From the NCBI RefSeq assembly GCF_030122845.1, contig NZ_CP126084.1, positions 4,216,001 to 4,280,000 of the forward strand: a DNA stretch of 64,000 nt, given 5' to 3'. The notes below the pieces were generated by a model. That model did not search any database. It saw nothing but the letters and a program-made list of their open reading frames with translations, and had not been told where the DNA came from. This document shows positions 43,963 through 52,636 of the stretch, piece by piece (within the stretch, counting starts at the first letter, position 1; every line of letters starts with the position of its first letter). This stretch comes from Paenibacillus woosongensis. GTDB taxonomy: Bacteria > Bacillota > Bacilli > Paenibacillales > Paenibacillaceae. The position numbers and the translations under genes are program-made.

Positions 43963-44805
43963 CTATCCTTTGACAGCTCCCGCCGTCATACCTTTCATAA
44001 CTTGCTCCTGGAAAATCAAATACATGATCACCGTTGGAATTACCGATATGGTCATTCCCGCCAGCGTCAGCCCGTAGTCGGTCTGATAGCCGTCGGCAAA
44101 ATTCGCGATGCCTAGCGGGAGAGTTTTCAGACTCGTCTTGCTAATGAACACGAGAGCAAAAGAAAAATCATTCCACGAATGCAGGAAGCTCAATATAGTA
44201 ACCGTAGACAGAGCCGGCAATGACATCGGCAGAATGACTTTGAGGAACAGGCCCCATACCCCGGTCCCGTCTATGAAAGAAGCCTCCTCAATATCTTTCG
44301 GTATCGACATCAAGTAAGCGGACAGCACAAAGATCGCCGTCGGCAGCGCAAATGCCGTGTATGGCAAAATCAGCGCCCAATACGTATTCAGCAATTTGAT
44401 TTGCTTCATTAGAATAAATAGCGGAACCAGCGTGCTGTGAATCGGAATCAGCATGCCGACCACAAAGAAGGCCATAATCATGCCTTTCATGCGAAATTGG
44501 AACCGGGCCAATACGAAGGAGGCCAGCGCTGCAATGAACAATGTAACGGCCAGCGAACCCAGCGATACGATTAGCGAGTTCATGAATGCCGTGCCTAATT
44601 TGGCGCTCTCCCAGGCCCGGGTGAAGTTCTCCCACTGCCAATTCATCGGCAGGCCGAACGGGCGGCTGTAAAAGTCTTCATTCGTCTTGAATGCGCTAAT
44701 AATCAGCCAAAAGAAAGGATATATCGTAACGATACCATAACCAATCAAAATTGCCCAAAAAATTGACGATCTTATTTTTCTTATACTAAGCATGGTACTG
44801 CTCAT
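43963..44805 (-). CDS. carbohydrate ABC transporter permease, MalG type
   Basis: A 280-residue CUT1 permease with six predicted helices. The first follows a basic start (SSIFWAILIGYGIVTIYPFF). SAFKTNEDFYSRPFGLPMNW is typical of MalG-type proteins, and the EAA loop reads DIEEASFIDGTGVWGLFLKV-ILPMSLP. The end GMTAGAVKG is the classical MalG C-terminus. ATG 44805 has GGGGGAG 6 bases upstream and lies 15 bases from the upstream permease stop. It works with the adjacent MalF-type permease and binding protein to import a beta-mannoside, with a remote ATPase. Confidence 0.93.
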   Translation of the reverse strand: MSSTMLSIRKIRSSIFWAILIGYGIVTIYPFFWLIISAFKTNEDFYSRPFGLPMNWQWENFTRAWESAKLGTAFMNSLIVSLGSLAVTLFIAALASFVLARFQFRMKGMIMAFFVVGMLIPIHSTLVPLFILMKQIKLLNTYWALILPYTAFALPTAIFVLSAYLMSIPKDIEEASFIDGTGVWGLFLKVILPMSLPALSTVTILSFLHSWNDFSFALVFISKTSLKTLPLGIANFADGYQTDYGLTLAGMTISVIPTVIMYLIFQEQVMKGMTAGAVKG

Positions 44806-44820
44806 TTTCTCTCCCCCTCC

Positions 44821-45696
44821 TTATTTTTTGCCTCTTCTGCTGGTCAGCCACTGGCTCGTGCCGATGAGCAGCAGACTTATCACGACGATTGTCGTCGATA
44901 TGGCACTCCCGAATCCGTAACGATAGGAGGTAAAGGTAGAGTTGTACATGTAGGTAGCCAGCAGCTCTGTCGCGTGGGCTGGGCCGCCTTTGGTCATGAT
45001 ATATACGAGGTCGAACGACTTCAAGCTGCCGGAGATGCACAGAATAATCGCCACCTGAATCGTTCCCCAAATCATGGGAATGGAAATACTGACGAGTTTT
45101 CTGAGACCAGAGGCTCCGTCAATCTTGGCAGCATCATGCACTTCCCCCGGAATATTTTGCAATGCGGAAATGAAGATGATAAGATACAGCCCCACGAAGC
45201 TCCAAATCAACGGCGGAAGGAGCGAATAAATCGCGATTTTATTGTCCGACAGCCACTGCAGCTTCCAGCTCTCCAGCCCTAACGATTCCAGCAAAAAATT
45301 AAGAATGCCGATTTGCGGGTGGTAGATGTACTGCCAGATCATCCCGATAACAACGGTGGATAACACCATAGGCAGGAAAATAGCGGAGCGTAAAAATCGC
45401 TGAATCATATTGCTCTTATGCAGCAGAACTGCAAGCACGAGAGCGATCGGCACCTGACCGAATACAGCGGCGAGCACGAAAATGAAATTGTTTTTGAGCG
45501 ACCGCCAGAAGACGGGGTCTTGCAAAATTTCGACATAGTTCTTAACCCCGATGAACTTCGCCTCTCCGATCCCCGACCAGTTGAAAAAACCGTAGTACGC
45601 CGACCAGATCACGGGCACGAACACAAACAGGGCATAGATCAGTAATGCGGGCAGAAGCGCAAAAACGATAAAATTCCGGTGACTTCTTATATTCAT
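44821..45696 (-). CDS. carbohydrate ABC transporter permease, MalF type
   Basis: A 291-residue CUT1 permease. The first helix (FIVFALLPALLIYALFVFVP) is followed by VIWSAYYGFFNWSGIGEAKF, a family signature, and the EAA loop GEVHDAAKIDGASGLRKLVSI-SIPM. ATG 45696 is chosen because AGGAAGTG lies 9 bases upstream; the GTG four codons earlier abuts that site. It follows the binding-protein gene across a 72-base gap with a hairpin. Paired with the MalG-type gene downstream. Confidence 0.93.
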   Translation of the reverse strand: MNIRSHRNFIVFALLPALLIYALFVFVPVIWSAYYGFFNWSGIGEAKFIGVKNYVEILQDPVFWRSLKNNFIFVLAAVFGQVPIALVLAVLLHKSNMIQRFLRSAIFLPMVLSTVVIGMIWQYIYHPQIGILNFLLESLGLESWKLQWLSDNKIAIYSLLPPLIWSFVGLYLIIFISALQNIPGEVHDAAKIDGASGLRKLVSISIPMIWGTIQVAIILCISGSLKSFDLVYIMTKGGPAHATELLATYMYNSTFTSYRYGFGSAISTTIVVISLLLIGTSQWLTSRRGKK

Positions 45697-45728
45697 TGCG
45701 AGTATCACTTCCTTAAGGGTAAATATGA

Positions 45729-45749
45729 GCCCTCCTTGGATAGGAGGGC
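45729..45749 (-). terminator. hairpin between binding-protein and permease genes (attenuator)
   Basis: GCCCTCC-TTGGATA-GGAGGGC forms a 7-bp GC-rich stem in the gap between the binding-protein stop and the first permease. There is no T tract, so a role in transcript stabilisation or partial attenuation is more likely than full termination. Confidence 0.5.
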
Positions 45750-45768
45750 CGATACATCGTCTATTCGT

Positions 45769-47082
45769 TTATTTGCCGAGTGCGCCTGCTTGGGCATCTT
45801 GAATTTTCTTCGCGATATCCTCAGGGTTGCCGCCCATCAGCAGCTCCTGCAGTCCATTGTTGATCACTTCAACCGCAGCGGAGCTCAGCTTGGAGTCATA
45901 TACCGGGTGAATCTTCACGTTCTTCATCAGCTCATGCAGTTCTACGAACAGCGGATGAGCTTTGCTCGTATCCAGCTCGATGTTGTAGCTGACCAGCGTG
46001 CTGCTGTCCAGCGTCGCTTTTTGTCCCTCTGGGCCACCCAAAGCGTAGAACAATTCCAGTGCGGCGTCTTTCTTAGCACCAGTCAATTTCTTGCTGACGC
46101 CAAGGCCTGTGCCTACGACGCCCGATGTCGAATTCGGCTCGCCTTTGCCGCCTTCGATTGCTGGCAGGATCGTGATATGGGTATGATCAAGCACTTCCTT
46201 CGGCGTATTGTTGACGAGGTTGCCCAGCGCCCAGCCGCCGTTAATGAACATCGCCGATTTGCCTTGAGAATACAGCTGCATCATTTGCGTCTCATCGATA
46301 CTGTTGAACCCTTCCTGGAATGCGCCGATGTTGCCGAGATTCTGCAGTACCTTCAGAGCTTCGATAAATTCAGGATCAGTAAACTTGGCGCCGTCTTGTT
46401 CAACGGCCTTGAGGAACCATTCTGTCCCAGTGACACGGTCAGCAATTGCACTGAAGATGGTGGACTGTGCTACCCAGTTCGCTTTGTTGCCCAGCGCAAT
46501 CGGGATGACGCCCTTCTCGTTGAATTGCTGGATCGCCGTTTCCAATTCAGCCCATGTCGTCGGAACCTTCACGCCATGCTCGTCAAAAATAGCCTGGTTG
46601 TAGTAAATGAATGAGGTTGGCGCCAGGTTCATCGGCACGGCATAAATCCCGCCGTCTACTGTAAAGCCGTCAAGCGCGTTTGGAATGAAATTGTCCTTCC
46701 ACTCTGGCTTGCTGTCGATGAATTCATTGATCGGCTGCAGCAAATCACCCTTTACGAATTCCTTCGTCATCGCATCCGGCCACATGACGAACAGGTCAGG
46801 CATTTCATTCGCGGCCGCTACTGTTCTGAGCCGCGTCTTCAAGCCGTCTGTCGGAAGCCCTTCGTCCTCCAGTTCGATCTCAGGATGAGCTGCTCTGAAA
46901 TCCTCCAGCAGTTGTCTCATCGTGACGGCTTTGGCATCCTGACCAGTCCAGTTATGCCAGATGGTCAGCTTCACTTTCTCCGGCGCAGCCTGCCCGTTAT
47001 TGGCTGCATTATTCGCTCCACAGCCTGCCAGTACCATCGCTAGAATGGATACTAATGCTGCAAATTTAAAAATTCTCTTCAT
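45769..47082 (-). CDS. extracellular sugar-binding lipoprotein (beta-mannoside locus)
   Basis: A 437-residue CUT1 solute-binding protein. The signal peptide MKRIFKFAALVSILAMV ends in lipobox LAGC, then a short Asn/Ala linker and the mature start VKLTIWHNWTGQDAKAVTMR. SBP_bac_1 features include FVMWPDAMTKEFVKGDLLQP, YAVPMNLAPTSFIYYNQAIF and KSAMFINGGWALGNLVNNTP. ATG 47082 has GGGAGG 7 bases upstream. It is first in the operon and has a cre-like site at its promoter. The beta-mannosidase at the other end suggests manno-oligosaccharides as ligand (inference). Confidence 0.93.
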   Translation of the reverse strand: MKRIFKFAALVSILAMVLAGCGANNAANNGQAAPEKVKLTIWHNWTGQDAKAVTMRQLLEDFRAAHPEIELEDEGLPTDGLKTRLRTVAAANEMPDLFVMWPDAMTKEFVKGDLLQPINEFIDSKPEWKDNFIPNALDGFTVDGGIYAVPMNLAPTSFIYYNQAIFDEHGVKVPTTWAELETAIQQFNEKGVIPIALGNKANWVAQSTIFSAIADRVTGTEWFLKAVEQDGAKFTDPEFIEALKVLQNLGNIGAFQEGFNSIDETQMMQLYSQGKSAMFINGGWALGNLVNNTPKEVLDHTHITILPAIEGGKGEPNSTSGVVGTGLGVSKKLTGAKKDAALELFYALGGPEGQKATLDSSTLVSYNIELDTSKAHPLFVELHELMKNVKIHPVYDSKLSSAAVEVINNGLQELLMGGNPEDIAKKIQDAQAGALGK

Positions 47083-47118
47083 TTCATGACCTCCCTTATT
47101 TGTATAATCCCATTGTAG

Positions 47119-47132
47119 TGTCAGCGTTTTCA
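47119..47132 (-). promoter_or_regulatory. cre-like site (CcpA) at the beta-mannoside operon promoter
   Basis: Read on the minus strand, TGAAAACGCTGACA matches the consensus TGNAARCGNWWNCA at all but one position. It lies about 40 bases upstream of the binding-protein ATG, in the promoter region, where CcpA would repress transcription when preferred sugars are present. Confidence 0.6.
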
Positions 47133-47263
47133 GTTCGTAAGGGGATAATTATAAGCTGTAGGGTAGAATATGATCAGGTCGTCGGACATTTGGACCTGGG
47201 CCGGAATATACATATTCTGTGTTTCGTTGAATCCATCATACATCCGAGCAGGAGGAATGATAT

Positions 47264-47602
47264 ATGCCCAATTACCGGATCATCGTAGATTTATCGGAAC
47301 GGCAGCTGCACTTGCTTGACGGAGATACCGTCGTAAGAACTTTTCCCGTGGGAATCGGCAAAATGCTTACCCAGACTCCAACCGGGGATTATGTCATCAT
47401 TAATAAACAGCCTAATCCCGGCGGGCCGTTCGGAGCGTTCTGGATGGGATTGTCCAAACCCCACTATGGCATTCATGGGACTAACGATCCTTCTTCGATT
47501 GGCCACGAAGTGTCCCATGGCTGCATACGTATGTATAATCAGGACGTGCTGGCCCTGTCGAAGCTTGTGCCTGTAGGAACGAGAGTGACGATTCGGCCAT
47601 AA
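47264..47602 (+). CDS. L,D-transpeptidase, YkuD domain
   Basis: A 112-residue minimal YkuD domain without a signal peptide or LysM. It begins [20 protein letters not shown]. The catalytic motif is [14 protein letters not shown], then SHGCIRM, with His71 and nucleophile Cys87. YkuD enzymes make 3-3 peptide cross-links or anchor proteins in peptidoglycan; B. subtilis YkuD is linked to the spore/cell wall. ATG 47264 has AGGAGG about 8-9 bases upstream. Export is unexplained, as in other leaderless YkuD-type spore proteins, so a role in the forespore or mother cell is possible. Confidence 0.9.
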   Translation: MPNYRIIVDLSERQLHLLDGDTVVRTFPVGIGKMLTQTPTGDYVIINKQPNPGGPFGAFWMGLSKPHYGIHGTNDPSSIGHEVSHGCIRMYNQDVLALSKLVPVGTRVTIRP

Positions 47603-47704
47603 TAGCGTGGGAAGTGCTGATGCAATGCCACTGTAAGACGAATCACCGCCCGCTCAAGGCAATCATGATATAATGGACGCAGTATGAACCAGGGGTGAAT
47701 ACAC

Positions 47705-48556
47705 ATGGATAACGCGGATGGACGTGAAAATCTTAAAGCGGCTGGCAGAGCGGAGAGCTCTTTCGGGATGGAGTCTTTAGAGACACCTGGCTATATGGTT
47801 GCAGGCGCCGCCGGACAAGGCCATATCGACCCTGCGGAACTTTGTCTTCTGGCCGGCAAAATGATGCTGCAAAGCGGAGCGGAGACGTACAGGGTCGAGG
47901 ATACGATGACCCGTATGGCTGAGGCAATGAGTCTGGGAGGCTCCCACAGCTATGTCACCCCTACGGTAATCATGTTCCAGCCAGGCAGCTCGCTGCCAGC
48001 CAAGCTGATTCGCATCGTCGAACGGACGACTGATTTAGCGAAAATCGCTGCGGTCAACGACGTATCGCGCAAGCTGGCAAGCAAAGACATGACGCCAGCC
48101 GATGCCCGTGCCCGTCTGACGGATATTGAACGAAGCGGAAACCAGTACCCCATCTGGCTGCAGATCGTCACGGCAGCCGCCGCCAGCGGCTGTTTTACAT
48201 ATATGTTCCAGGGAAGCATGGCCGACATCCTGCCCGGCGTCTTATGCGGCGGAGCCGGCTTTGCCATGTTTCTTGCGCTGCAGCGACTGGTCAAGGTCAA
48301 ATTTTTTGCGGAGTTCTCCGCGTCTTTTGTAATCGGGTTATTGGCCGTTTTGTTCGTTAAGCTTGGATTTGGGCAAGTGCTGGACAAGATTGTGATTGGC
48401 TCCGTCATGCCGCTCGTACCCGGGCTGCTGATCACCAACGCCGTCCGCGATTTAATGGCCGGACATTTGGTCTCTGGCCTGTCCAGAGGGGCCGAAGCTT
48501 TCCTGACCGCCTTTGCCATCGGCGTGGGAATTGCCGTTGTCGTCACATTTTTCTAA
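47705..48556 (+). CDS. threonine/serine exporter, ThrE N-terminal half (DUF1212, YjjP-like)
   Basis: A 283-residue membrane protein. A cytoplasmic N-terminal part has LAGKMMLQSGAETYRVEDTM, the conserved DUF1212/ThrE signature, and SHSYVTPTVIMFQPGS. Five TM helices follow, including KIVIGSVMPLVPGLLITNAV-RDLMAGHLVSGLSRGAEAFL, also diagnostic. In ThrE of Corynebacterium both halves are in one polypeptide; in Firmicutes and in E. coli (YjjP/YjjB) they are split, as here. The partner gene starts 24 bases downstream. Threonine, serine or succinate export is possible. The first about 38 residues are variable. Confidence 0.92.
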   Translation: MDNADGRENLKAAGRAESSFGMESLETPGYMVAGAAGQGHIDPAELCLLAGKMMLQSGAETYRVEDTMTRMAEAMSLGGSHSYVTPTVIMFQPGSSLPAKLIRIVERTTDLAKIAAVNDVSRKLASKDMTPADARARLTDIERSGNQYPIWLQIVTAAAASGCFTYMFQGSMADILPGVLCGGAGFAMFLALQRLVKVKFFAEFSASFVIGLLAVLFVKLGFGQVLDKIVIGSVMPLVPGLLITNAVRDLMAGHLVSGLSRGAEAFLTAFAIGVGIAVVVTFF

Positions 48557-48580
48557 CCGGAAGGAAGGTTTGATCATAGG

Positions 48581-49030
48581 ATGGTATCGCCGCAATGGAT
48601 ATCGCTCAGTCTCCATCTTATAACGAGCTTCATCGCTTCCGCTGCCTTTGGCATTCTGTTTAATGCCCCGAAAAGGATGCTCCTGCAATGCGGGCTTGCC
48701 GGAATGATGGGCTGGATCGCCTATGTCCTGCTGTCCCCGCGTCTTGATGCCGTCTTCGCCACTGTCGTGGCGACCTTCATTGTCGGGGGCATTAGCCAAA
48801 CGCTAGCCAGGCTGTACAAGAAGCCGGTCATCCTCTTCAGCGTCTCTGGAATCATACCGCTTGTTCCCGGGGGGCTGGCCTACGATGCCATGCGACAGTT
48901 CGTCGTGAGCGAATATAACCTGGCTGTCCAGCTTGCCGCCAAGGCATTTCTGATCTCGGGCTCCATCGCCATCGGACTCGTATTGTCCGAAGTGCTGAAT
49001 CAAATGGTGCTTAAGCTATCCAGAAGGTAG
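48581..49030 (+). CDS. threonine/serine exporter, ThrE C-terminal half (DUF3815, YjjB-like)
   Basis: A 149-residue membrane protein with four or five helices. IASAAFGILFNAPKRMLLQC and FSVSGIIPLVPGGLAYDAMR are the PF12821 signatures that mirror the second half of ThrE. It acts with the preceding YjjP-like subunit as a two-protein exporter. ATG 48581 lies in the short gap after the first gene, with GGAAGGAAGG about 15-20 bases upstream, so translation may be helped by coupling. Confidence 0.92.
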   Translation: MVSPQWISLSLHLITSFIASAAFGILFNAPKRMLLQCGLAGMMGWIAYVLLSPRLDAVFATVVATFIVGGISQTLARLYKKPVILFSVSGIIPLVPGGLAYDAMRQFVVSEYNLAVQLAAKAFLISGSIAIGLVLSEVLNQMVLKLSRR

Positions 49031-49697
49031 CATTACCGGCACTGCAGAGGCCATGTAATCGGACCGGGCCCGCTTCGTGCACTCAGGGAGCAGCGCGCAC
49101 CCAGCGTCATCATGAAGCGCAATACTCATCCTGCTGGAAACTTTGCTTGCTGAGCCATACCGTAAAAATACAGCTTTAGGGTCAGTTTGGACATTTTCAG
49201 CTGGATTGCTGTATTTACCCCTTACGGTGCCTTCATTGAACTGGAATGTTTCTCTCCAATAAACTACGGATTTATGACTAGATGGTCAGGATCAGGTGGT
49301 AAGTATCTGATGGTCAGAAATCAGGTAAGGTTACTAGTTGTAAGTAACTAGTTGTATTTCACACAGTTAGTTCATCGGTTTTGACCCTGTTAGAGGGAAC
49401 TAACTGCAAAACCTACATTTAGATTTAAGCTATTTCGGGAATTCGCTCCATTCAGGCAAACTAACTGCATGTATTACATTTAGCGCATGTTTTTTTGATA
49501 AAAGAGCTCAACTAGCTATATAAAATACACTTAGTTTTAATTTCCCAATAGGTGGTTTCTGGAAGGCAAAGAAACATATACGAGGGTACAGGTTGCTTGC
49601 CCAGTGTCTTTCCACGGGCTGCTTCCAAGATACGGATCGCCCCTCCCCTCCGTCCTCCGCTTGCAAGCATCCTTTCAATGATCCCTGCTCAAAACAA
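49031..49697. repeat. intergenic stretch with a long hairpin and repeat-like sequence
   Basis: No gene is supported. Arms CCGTAAAAATACAGC and GCTGTATTTACCCCTTACGG lie at about 49158-49229 and form an imperfect large hairpin. Farther right, TAACTGCAAAACCTACATTTAG and TAACTGCATGTATTACATTTAG (about 49398-49484) form a degenerate direct repeat with an interval of about 60 bases. The style resembles the repeats at 37.7 and 52.7 kb. Confidence 0.5.
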
Positions 49698-49728
49698 TAG
49701 AGGATATGCACCTGGTGCATATCCTCTA
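49698..49728. repeat. 31-base perfect palindrome
   Basis: Arms TAGAGGATATGCACC and GGTGCATATCCTCTA are perfectly complementary with one central base. It lies 40 bases past the stop of the small leftward gene at 49769. It may be a terminator stem lacking a good T tract, or a protein-binding dyad. Confidence 0.6.
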
Positions 49729-49768
49729 CCGTCGTCATAACTTCCCATAATCGTATCCAATTCAATGA

Positions 49769-49948
49769 TTACAATGATTTGCCGCTTAGCTCGAATTCCG
49801 TCTGATGCAGCTCTTTAATCATCCGCCGGAGGAAATGACTCTCTTGATCTTTCAATCCATATTGGTTCTCCTTGACGAGCATCTCACCTACCTGTCTCTT
49901 CAACAGCTCATTACGGCGCTCCAACACTTCATCATAAGCCAAGTTCAA
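49769..49948 (-). CDS. small helical protein, unknown function
   Basis: A 59-residue frame from TTG at 49948, with GAGGAG 5 bases upstream. The product is charged and helical: MNLAYDEVLERRNELLKRQV, then LVKENQYGLKDQESHFLRRM and IKELHQTEFELSGKSL. Codon use and the strong ribosome binding site support a real gene. No family was recognised. It lies alone between repeat-rich gaps. Confidence 0.6.
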   Translation of the reverse strand: MNLAYDEVLERRNELLKRQVGEMLVKENQYGLKDQESHFLRRMIKELHQTEFELSGKSL

Positions 49949-50300
49949 GTCAACTCCTCGATATTATTTGAAAAACATCTCTAATTATAGAATGTAAGGA
50001 CCCGAAGTGAAACCGCGGAGAGTCCGTATCCTCCTAGGTGATAGGGTATGTCGCTAACGCTCATGAACCCGGCACCTGGCGCTCGTAAACATCCTCCCGA
50101 ATGCTCTCGCATCGTCCATATTCCTCCCATTTCATGTAAACCGCCATGGTTATCGATGGCAATTGGCGCGCCAAATCCAGCTCTGAGTCTGATCCATGAT
50201 GTTGTCTAGAGCGAATTTGTAAAACCCTGTTTAGTTTTTAGAAATAAAGCAAAGGGTATAAAGATAAGTAATAGCGACATGAACAGGAGGAATATAGCCA
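49949..50300. other. intergenic region upstream of lemA
   Basis: No complete gene. On the minus strand one frame ending at TGA 50061 reads SELDLARQLPSITMAVYMKW and EEYGRCESIREDVYERQVPG, which looks protein-like, but no convincing start or ribosome binding site was found; it may be a remnant. The right 70 bases should contain the lemA promoter. Confidence 0.3.
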
Positions 50301-50960
50301 ATGAATTTAAAGGGAAAGGGCTGTCTGATTCCCATCATTATTATTGCGGCGGTTGTCATTATCGGCATTGCCTTGTTCGCGGGAAATTACAATAAGTTCA
50401 TGACCTCTGAAGAAACGGTCAACCAGCAATGGAGCAAAATCGACGTGCAATTGCAGCGGAGATACGATCTTATTCCCAATCTTGTGAACACCGTCAAAGG
50501 TTATGCCAAGCATGAGAAGGAAGTCATTAAAGAGGTTACCGATGCGAGGGCCGCGCTGGGCGGAGCACGCACACCCGACGAGCTGGCCGCGGCCGATCAA
50601 CAGCTTCAGGGCGCGCTCAGCCGGCTGCTGGTCATCGTTGAGAACTATCCAACGCTGAAGGCCGATGCCCAATTCACCCAACTGATGGACGAACTGGCCG
50701 GAACGGAGAATCGGATTGCCGTCGCCCGCACCGATTACAACAATGCGGTCGCGGACTATAACAAACTGATCCGGCGTTTCCCCGGTGTTGTTATCGCACG
50801 GATGATGGGATTCGATGAGAAGCGGTACTTCGAGACGACACCGGAATCCAGAACGAATCCGGAGGTCGATTTCGGCACGGATGAGACTTCGCAGATTCCT
50901 GCGCTGCCGGGAACCGGCTCTCAGCATCTCAGGTTGCAGCCAAAAGGGGAATGGGCATGA
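50301..50960 (+). CDS. lemA: LemA family protein
   Basis: A 219-residue protein with one N-terminal TM helix (LIPIIIIAAVVIIGIALFAG), then the LemA core: NYNKFMTSEETVNQQWSKID, VQLQRRYDLIPNLVNTVKGY, and the long helical coiled part to RRFPGVVIARMMGFDEKRYF. These are the family's diagnostic motifs. Membrane-anchored, probably facing the cytoplasm or wall side; biochemical function is unknown. ATG 50301 has AGGAGG 9 bases upstream. It is translationally coupled (ATGA) to the TPM-domain gene, a common pairing. Confidence 0.95.
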   Translation: MNLKGKGCLIPIIIIAAVVIIGIALFAGNYNKFMTSEETVNQQWSKIDVQLQRRYDLIPNLVNTVKGYAKHEKEVIKEVTDARAALGGARTPDELAAADQQLQGALSRLLVIVENYPTLKADAQFTQLMDELAGTENRIAVARTDYNNAVADYNKLIRRFPGVVIARMMGFDEKRYFETTPESRTNPEVDFGTDETSQIPALPGTGSQHLRLQPKGEWA

Positions 50961-51763
50961 GCCCATCGGCCTGCCGGCAACGAATCATCCGCAGCTTGTT
51001 CCCGCTTCTCATCCTGACTATATTCATATTTGCGGCCTCCTCCCCCAGCGTCTCCGCTGTTCCGAAGATTCCGAAACCTCAAGGGGATATTTATGTACAG
51101 GATTTCGAGCAGCTTCTAACGCCCGAGCAGTCTCGATATCTCCTCTCTCTCGGCAGGGCGCTCGAAGACCGCACGAAGGCGCAAATCGCCGTACTGACCG
51201 TGCCTTCCTTGGGCGATGAGCCCATCGAGGAGTATGCGCTCCAGGCGCTGCGAACTTATCAGCTTGGCGATGTTAAGCTGAATAACGGCGTCCTGCTGCT
51301 CGTCTCCTTAGGCGACAACCAGCCTGGCAACCGACAGGTCCGTATCGAGGTCGGCTATGGCCTGGAGGGCGCGCTGCCCGATGGCAAAACCGGGCGGATT
51401 CTCGACCAGGTCACGATTCCATATATCGAAAATCAGCAGCCCGGACAAGGCATCGTCGAAACGTACAAAGTCCTGTATAACGAAGTCGCCAAGGAATACG
51501 GCGTAGACCAGGAACTGAACCCTCAGGAAGTAGCCCTGCTGGACTCAGCCGCTTCTGCGGAGGGCGGCGGCCTGTCCCCGTTATGGGTCATTCTCATCGT
51601 GGCGTTCATTATCATCGACATCGTGTTCTTCCGCGGAACATTCACCATGCTCCTTCTGTCCATCCTTGGCCGGGGCGGAGGGTTCCGCGGCGGCGGAGGC
51701 GGGGGATTCCGCGGCGGTGGCGGAGGTTCCTCCGGCGGGGGCGGAGCCAGCAGAAGATTTTAA
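50957..51763 (+). CDS. TPM-domain membrane protein (YgcG family)
   Basis: A 268-residue protein with an N-terminal signal/TM helix (SLFPLLILTIFIFAASSPSV), a TPM domain (about 40-180: VQDFEQLLTPEQSRYLLSLG, AQIAVLTVPSLGDEPIEEYA, RQVRIEVGYGLEGALPDGKT), a TM helix near residues 205-232, and a Gly/Arg/Ser-rich tail GGGGGFRGGGGGSSGGGG ending in SRRF. This is the YgcG/TPM_phosphatase architecture. ATG 50957 overlaps the lemA stop as ATGA and has AGGGGA 6 bases upstream; an ATG six bases earlier is too close to it. It may act with LemA in envelope maintenance. Confidence 0.92.
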   Translation: MSPSACRQRIIRSLFPLLILTIFIFAASSPSVSAVPKIPKPQGDIYVQDFEQLLTPEQSRYLLSLGRALEDRTKAQIAVLTVPSLGDEPIEEYALQALRTYQLGDVKLNNGVLLLVSLGDNQPGNRQVRIEVGYGLEGALPDGKTGRILDQVTIPYIENQQPGQGIVETYKVLYNEVAKEYGVDQELNPQEVALLDSAASAEGGGLSPLWVILIVAFIIIDIVFFRGTFTMLLLSILGRGGGFRGGGGGGFRGGGGGSSGGGGASRRF

Positions 51764-51838
51764 TCCCAGTTCTCTTCTGGTAGGAGGTATAATAGTAACT
51801 AATACGAATGATCAACTACAAGGGAGAGAACTGCTTTC

Positions 51839-52567
51839 ATGATATCTATTTCGCGGCAGCGGGCTGTATTCTTCGATCTCGACGACACGTTGTACGATCA
51901 TCTCATTCCTTTTCGCGCTGCGCTGATTAACATTCTGTCGACGCCGGAGGATTTTCCGTACGAACAAGCCTACCACCGGATGCGTTACTTCAGCGACGCT
52001 CTGTCCGCAGAGCTTGGAGGAACGCCAACGCATGGCGAGGAGCTGCACCAAATGCGGCGGCAGCGCTTCCGGCTCTCCTTGTCTGAATTCGGCCTTTCGC
52101 TTACACCGGAGCAAGCGCAGGCTGTCCAGGACGAGTACCTCAGCCTGCAATATGCAATCAGGCTGTTCGACGGGGTGGAAGAGCTGATCCTGGAGCTGAA
52201 GGCCAGAAACTTCGTGGTCGGCGTTATAACGAACGGTCCGCCCGATCATCAAATGAACAAGGTCAGAGCCTTGAACCTGACAAGGCTAATCCCGGAGGAA
52301 CTGATTTATGTCTCGGGAGCCGTTGGTTTCACTAAACCGGACGTGCGCCTCTTCCGGCACGTGACCGATCAGCTCGGCCTGGCTCCCGAGCATTGCTGCT
52401 ATATCGGCGACTCCTGGCGCAACGACGTTGTCGGCGCGCTCGATGCGGGCTGGAAGGTGCTGTGGTTCAACCACCGCAGCGTTCAGCCGGAATCGGATCA
52501 TCAGCCGCATCATCAAGTAGCTGGTTATCCGGACATCGCTAAGGTGCTGCTGTCAGATTACGTATAA
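51839..52567 (+). CDS. HAD-superfamily hydrolase (subfamily IA, YfnB/PGP-like phosphatase)
   Basis: A 242-residue cytoplasmic phosphatase. Motif I is AVFFDLDDTLYDH with nucleophile Asp near residue 13, motif II VGVITNGPPDH, motif III Lys in GFTKPDVRLFRHV, and motif IV YIGDSWRNDVVGALDAGW. A helical cap (about 20-95) marks subfamily IA. Substrate unknown; nearest in style are YfnB/phosphoglycolate- or pyrimidine-nucleotidase-like enzymes. AGGGAGAG lies about 10 bases upstream of the ATG. It is a separate unit with a following terminator-like hairpin. Confidence 0.9.
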   Translation: MISISRQRAVFFDLDDTLYDHLIPFRAALINILSTPEDFPYEQAYHRMRYFSDALSAELGGTPTHGEELHQMRRQRFRLSLSEFGLSLTPEQAQAVQDEYLSLQYAIRLFDGVEELILELKARNFVVGVITNGPPDHQMNKVRALNLTRLIPEELIYVSGAVGFTKPDVRLFRHVTDQLGLAPEHCCYIGDSWRNDVVGALDAGWKVLWFNHRSVQPESDHQPHHQVAGYPDIAKVLLSDYV

Positions 52568-52587
52568 ACAACCTTATCAACAGAAAT

Positions 52588-52636
52588 GGGGCGCCCAGCA
52601 GTCTGTTTTCAATGACTTTCTGGACAGCCCCTTTTT
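52588..52636 (+). terminator. terminator after the HAD hydrolase gene
   Basis: GGGGCGCCCAG pairs with CTGGACAGCCCC across a loop of about 22 bases, with two unpaired positions, followed by TTTTTCA. It lies about 20 bases beyond the stop codon. Confidence 0.65.

Noticed and set aside
45679..46614. A 311-codon plus-strand frame opposite the beta-mannoside binding protein
   Set aside because: Shadow of the lipoprotein gene; no start signals and no domain.
49508..49765. An 85-codon minus-strand frame spanning the 31-base palindrome
   Set aside because: It crosses the palindrome and lies between the small gene and repeats; no start signal.
50307..50966. A minus-strand frame of the same length as lemA
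   Set aside because: Fully antisense to lemA, whose family motifs are clear.
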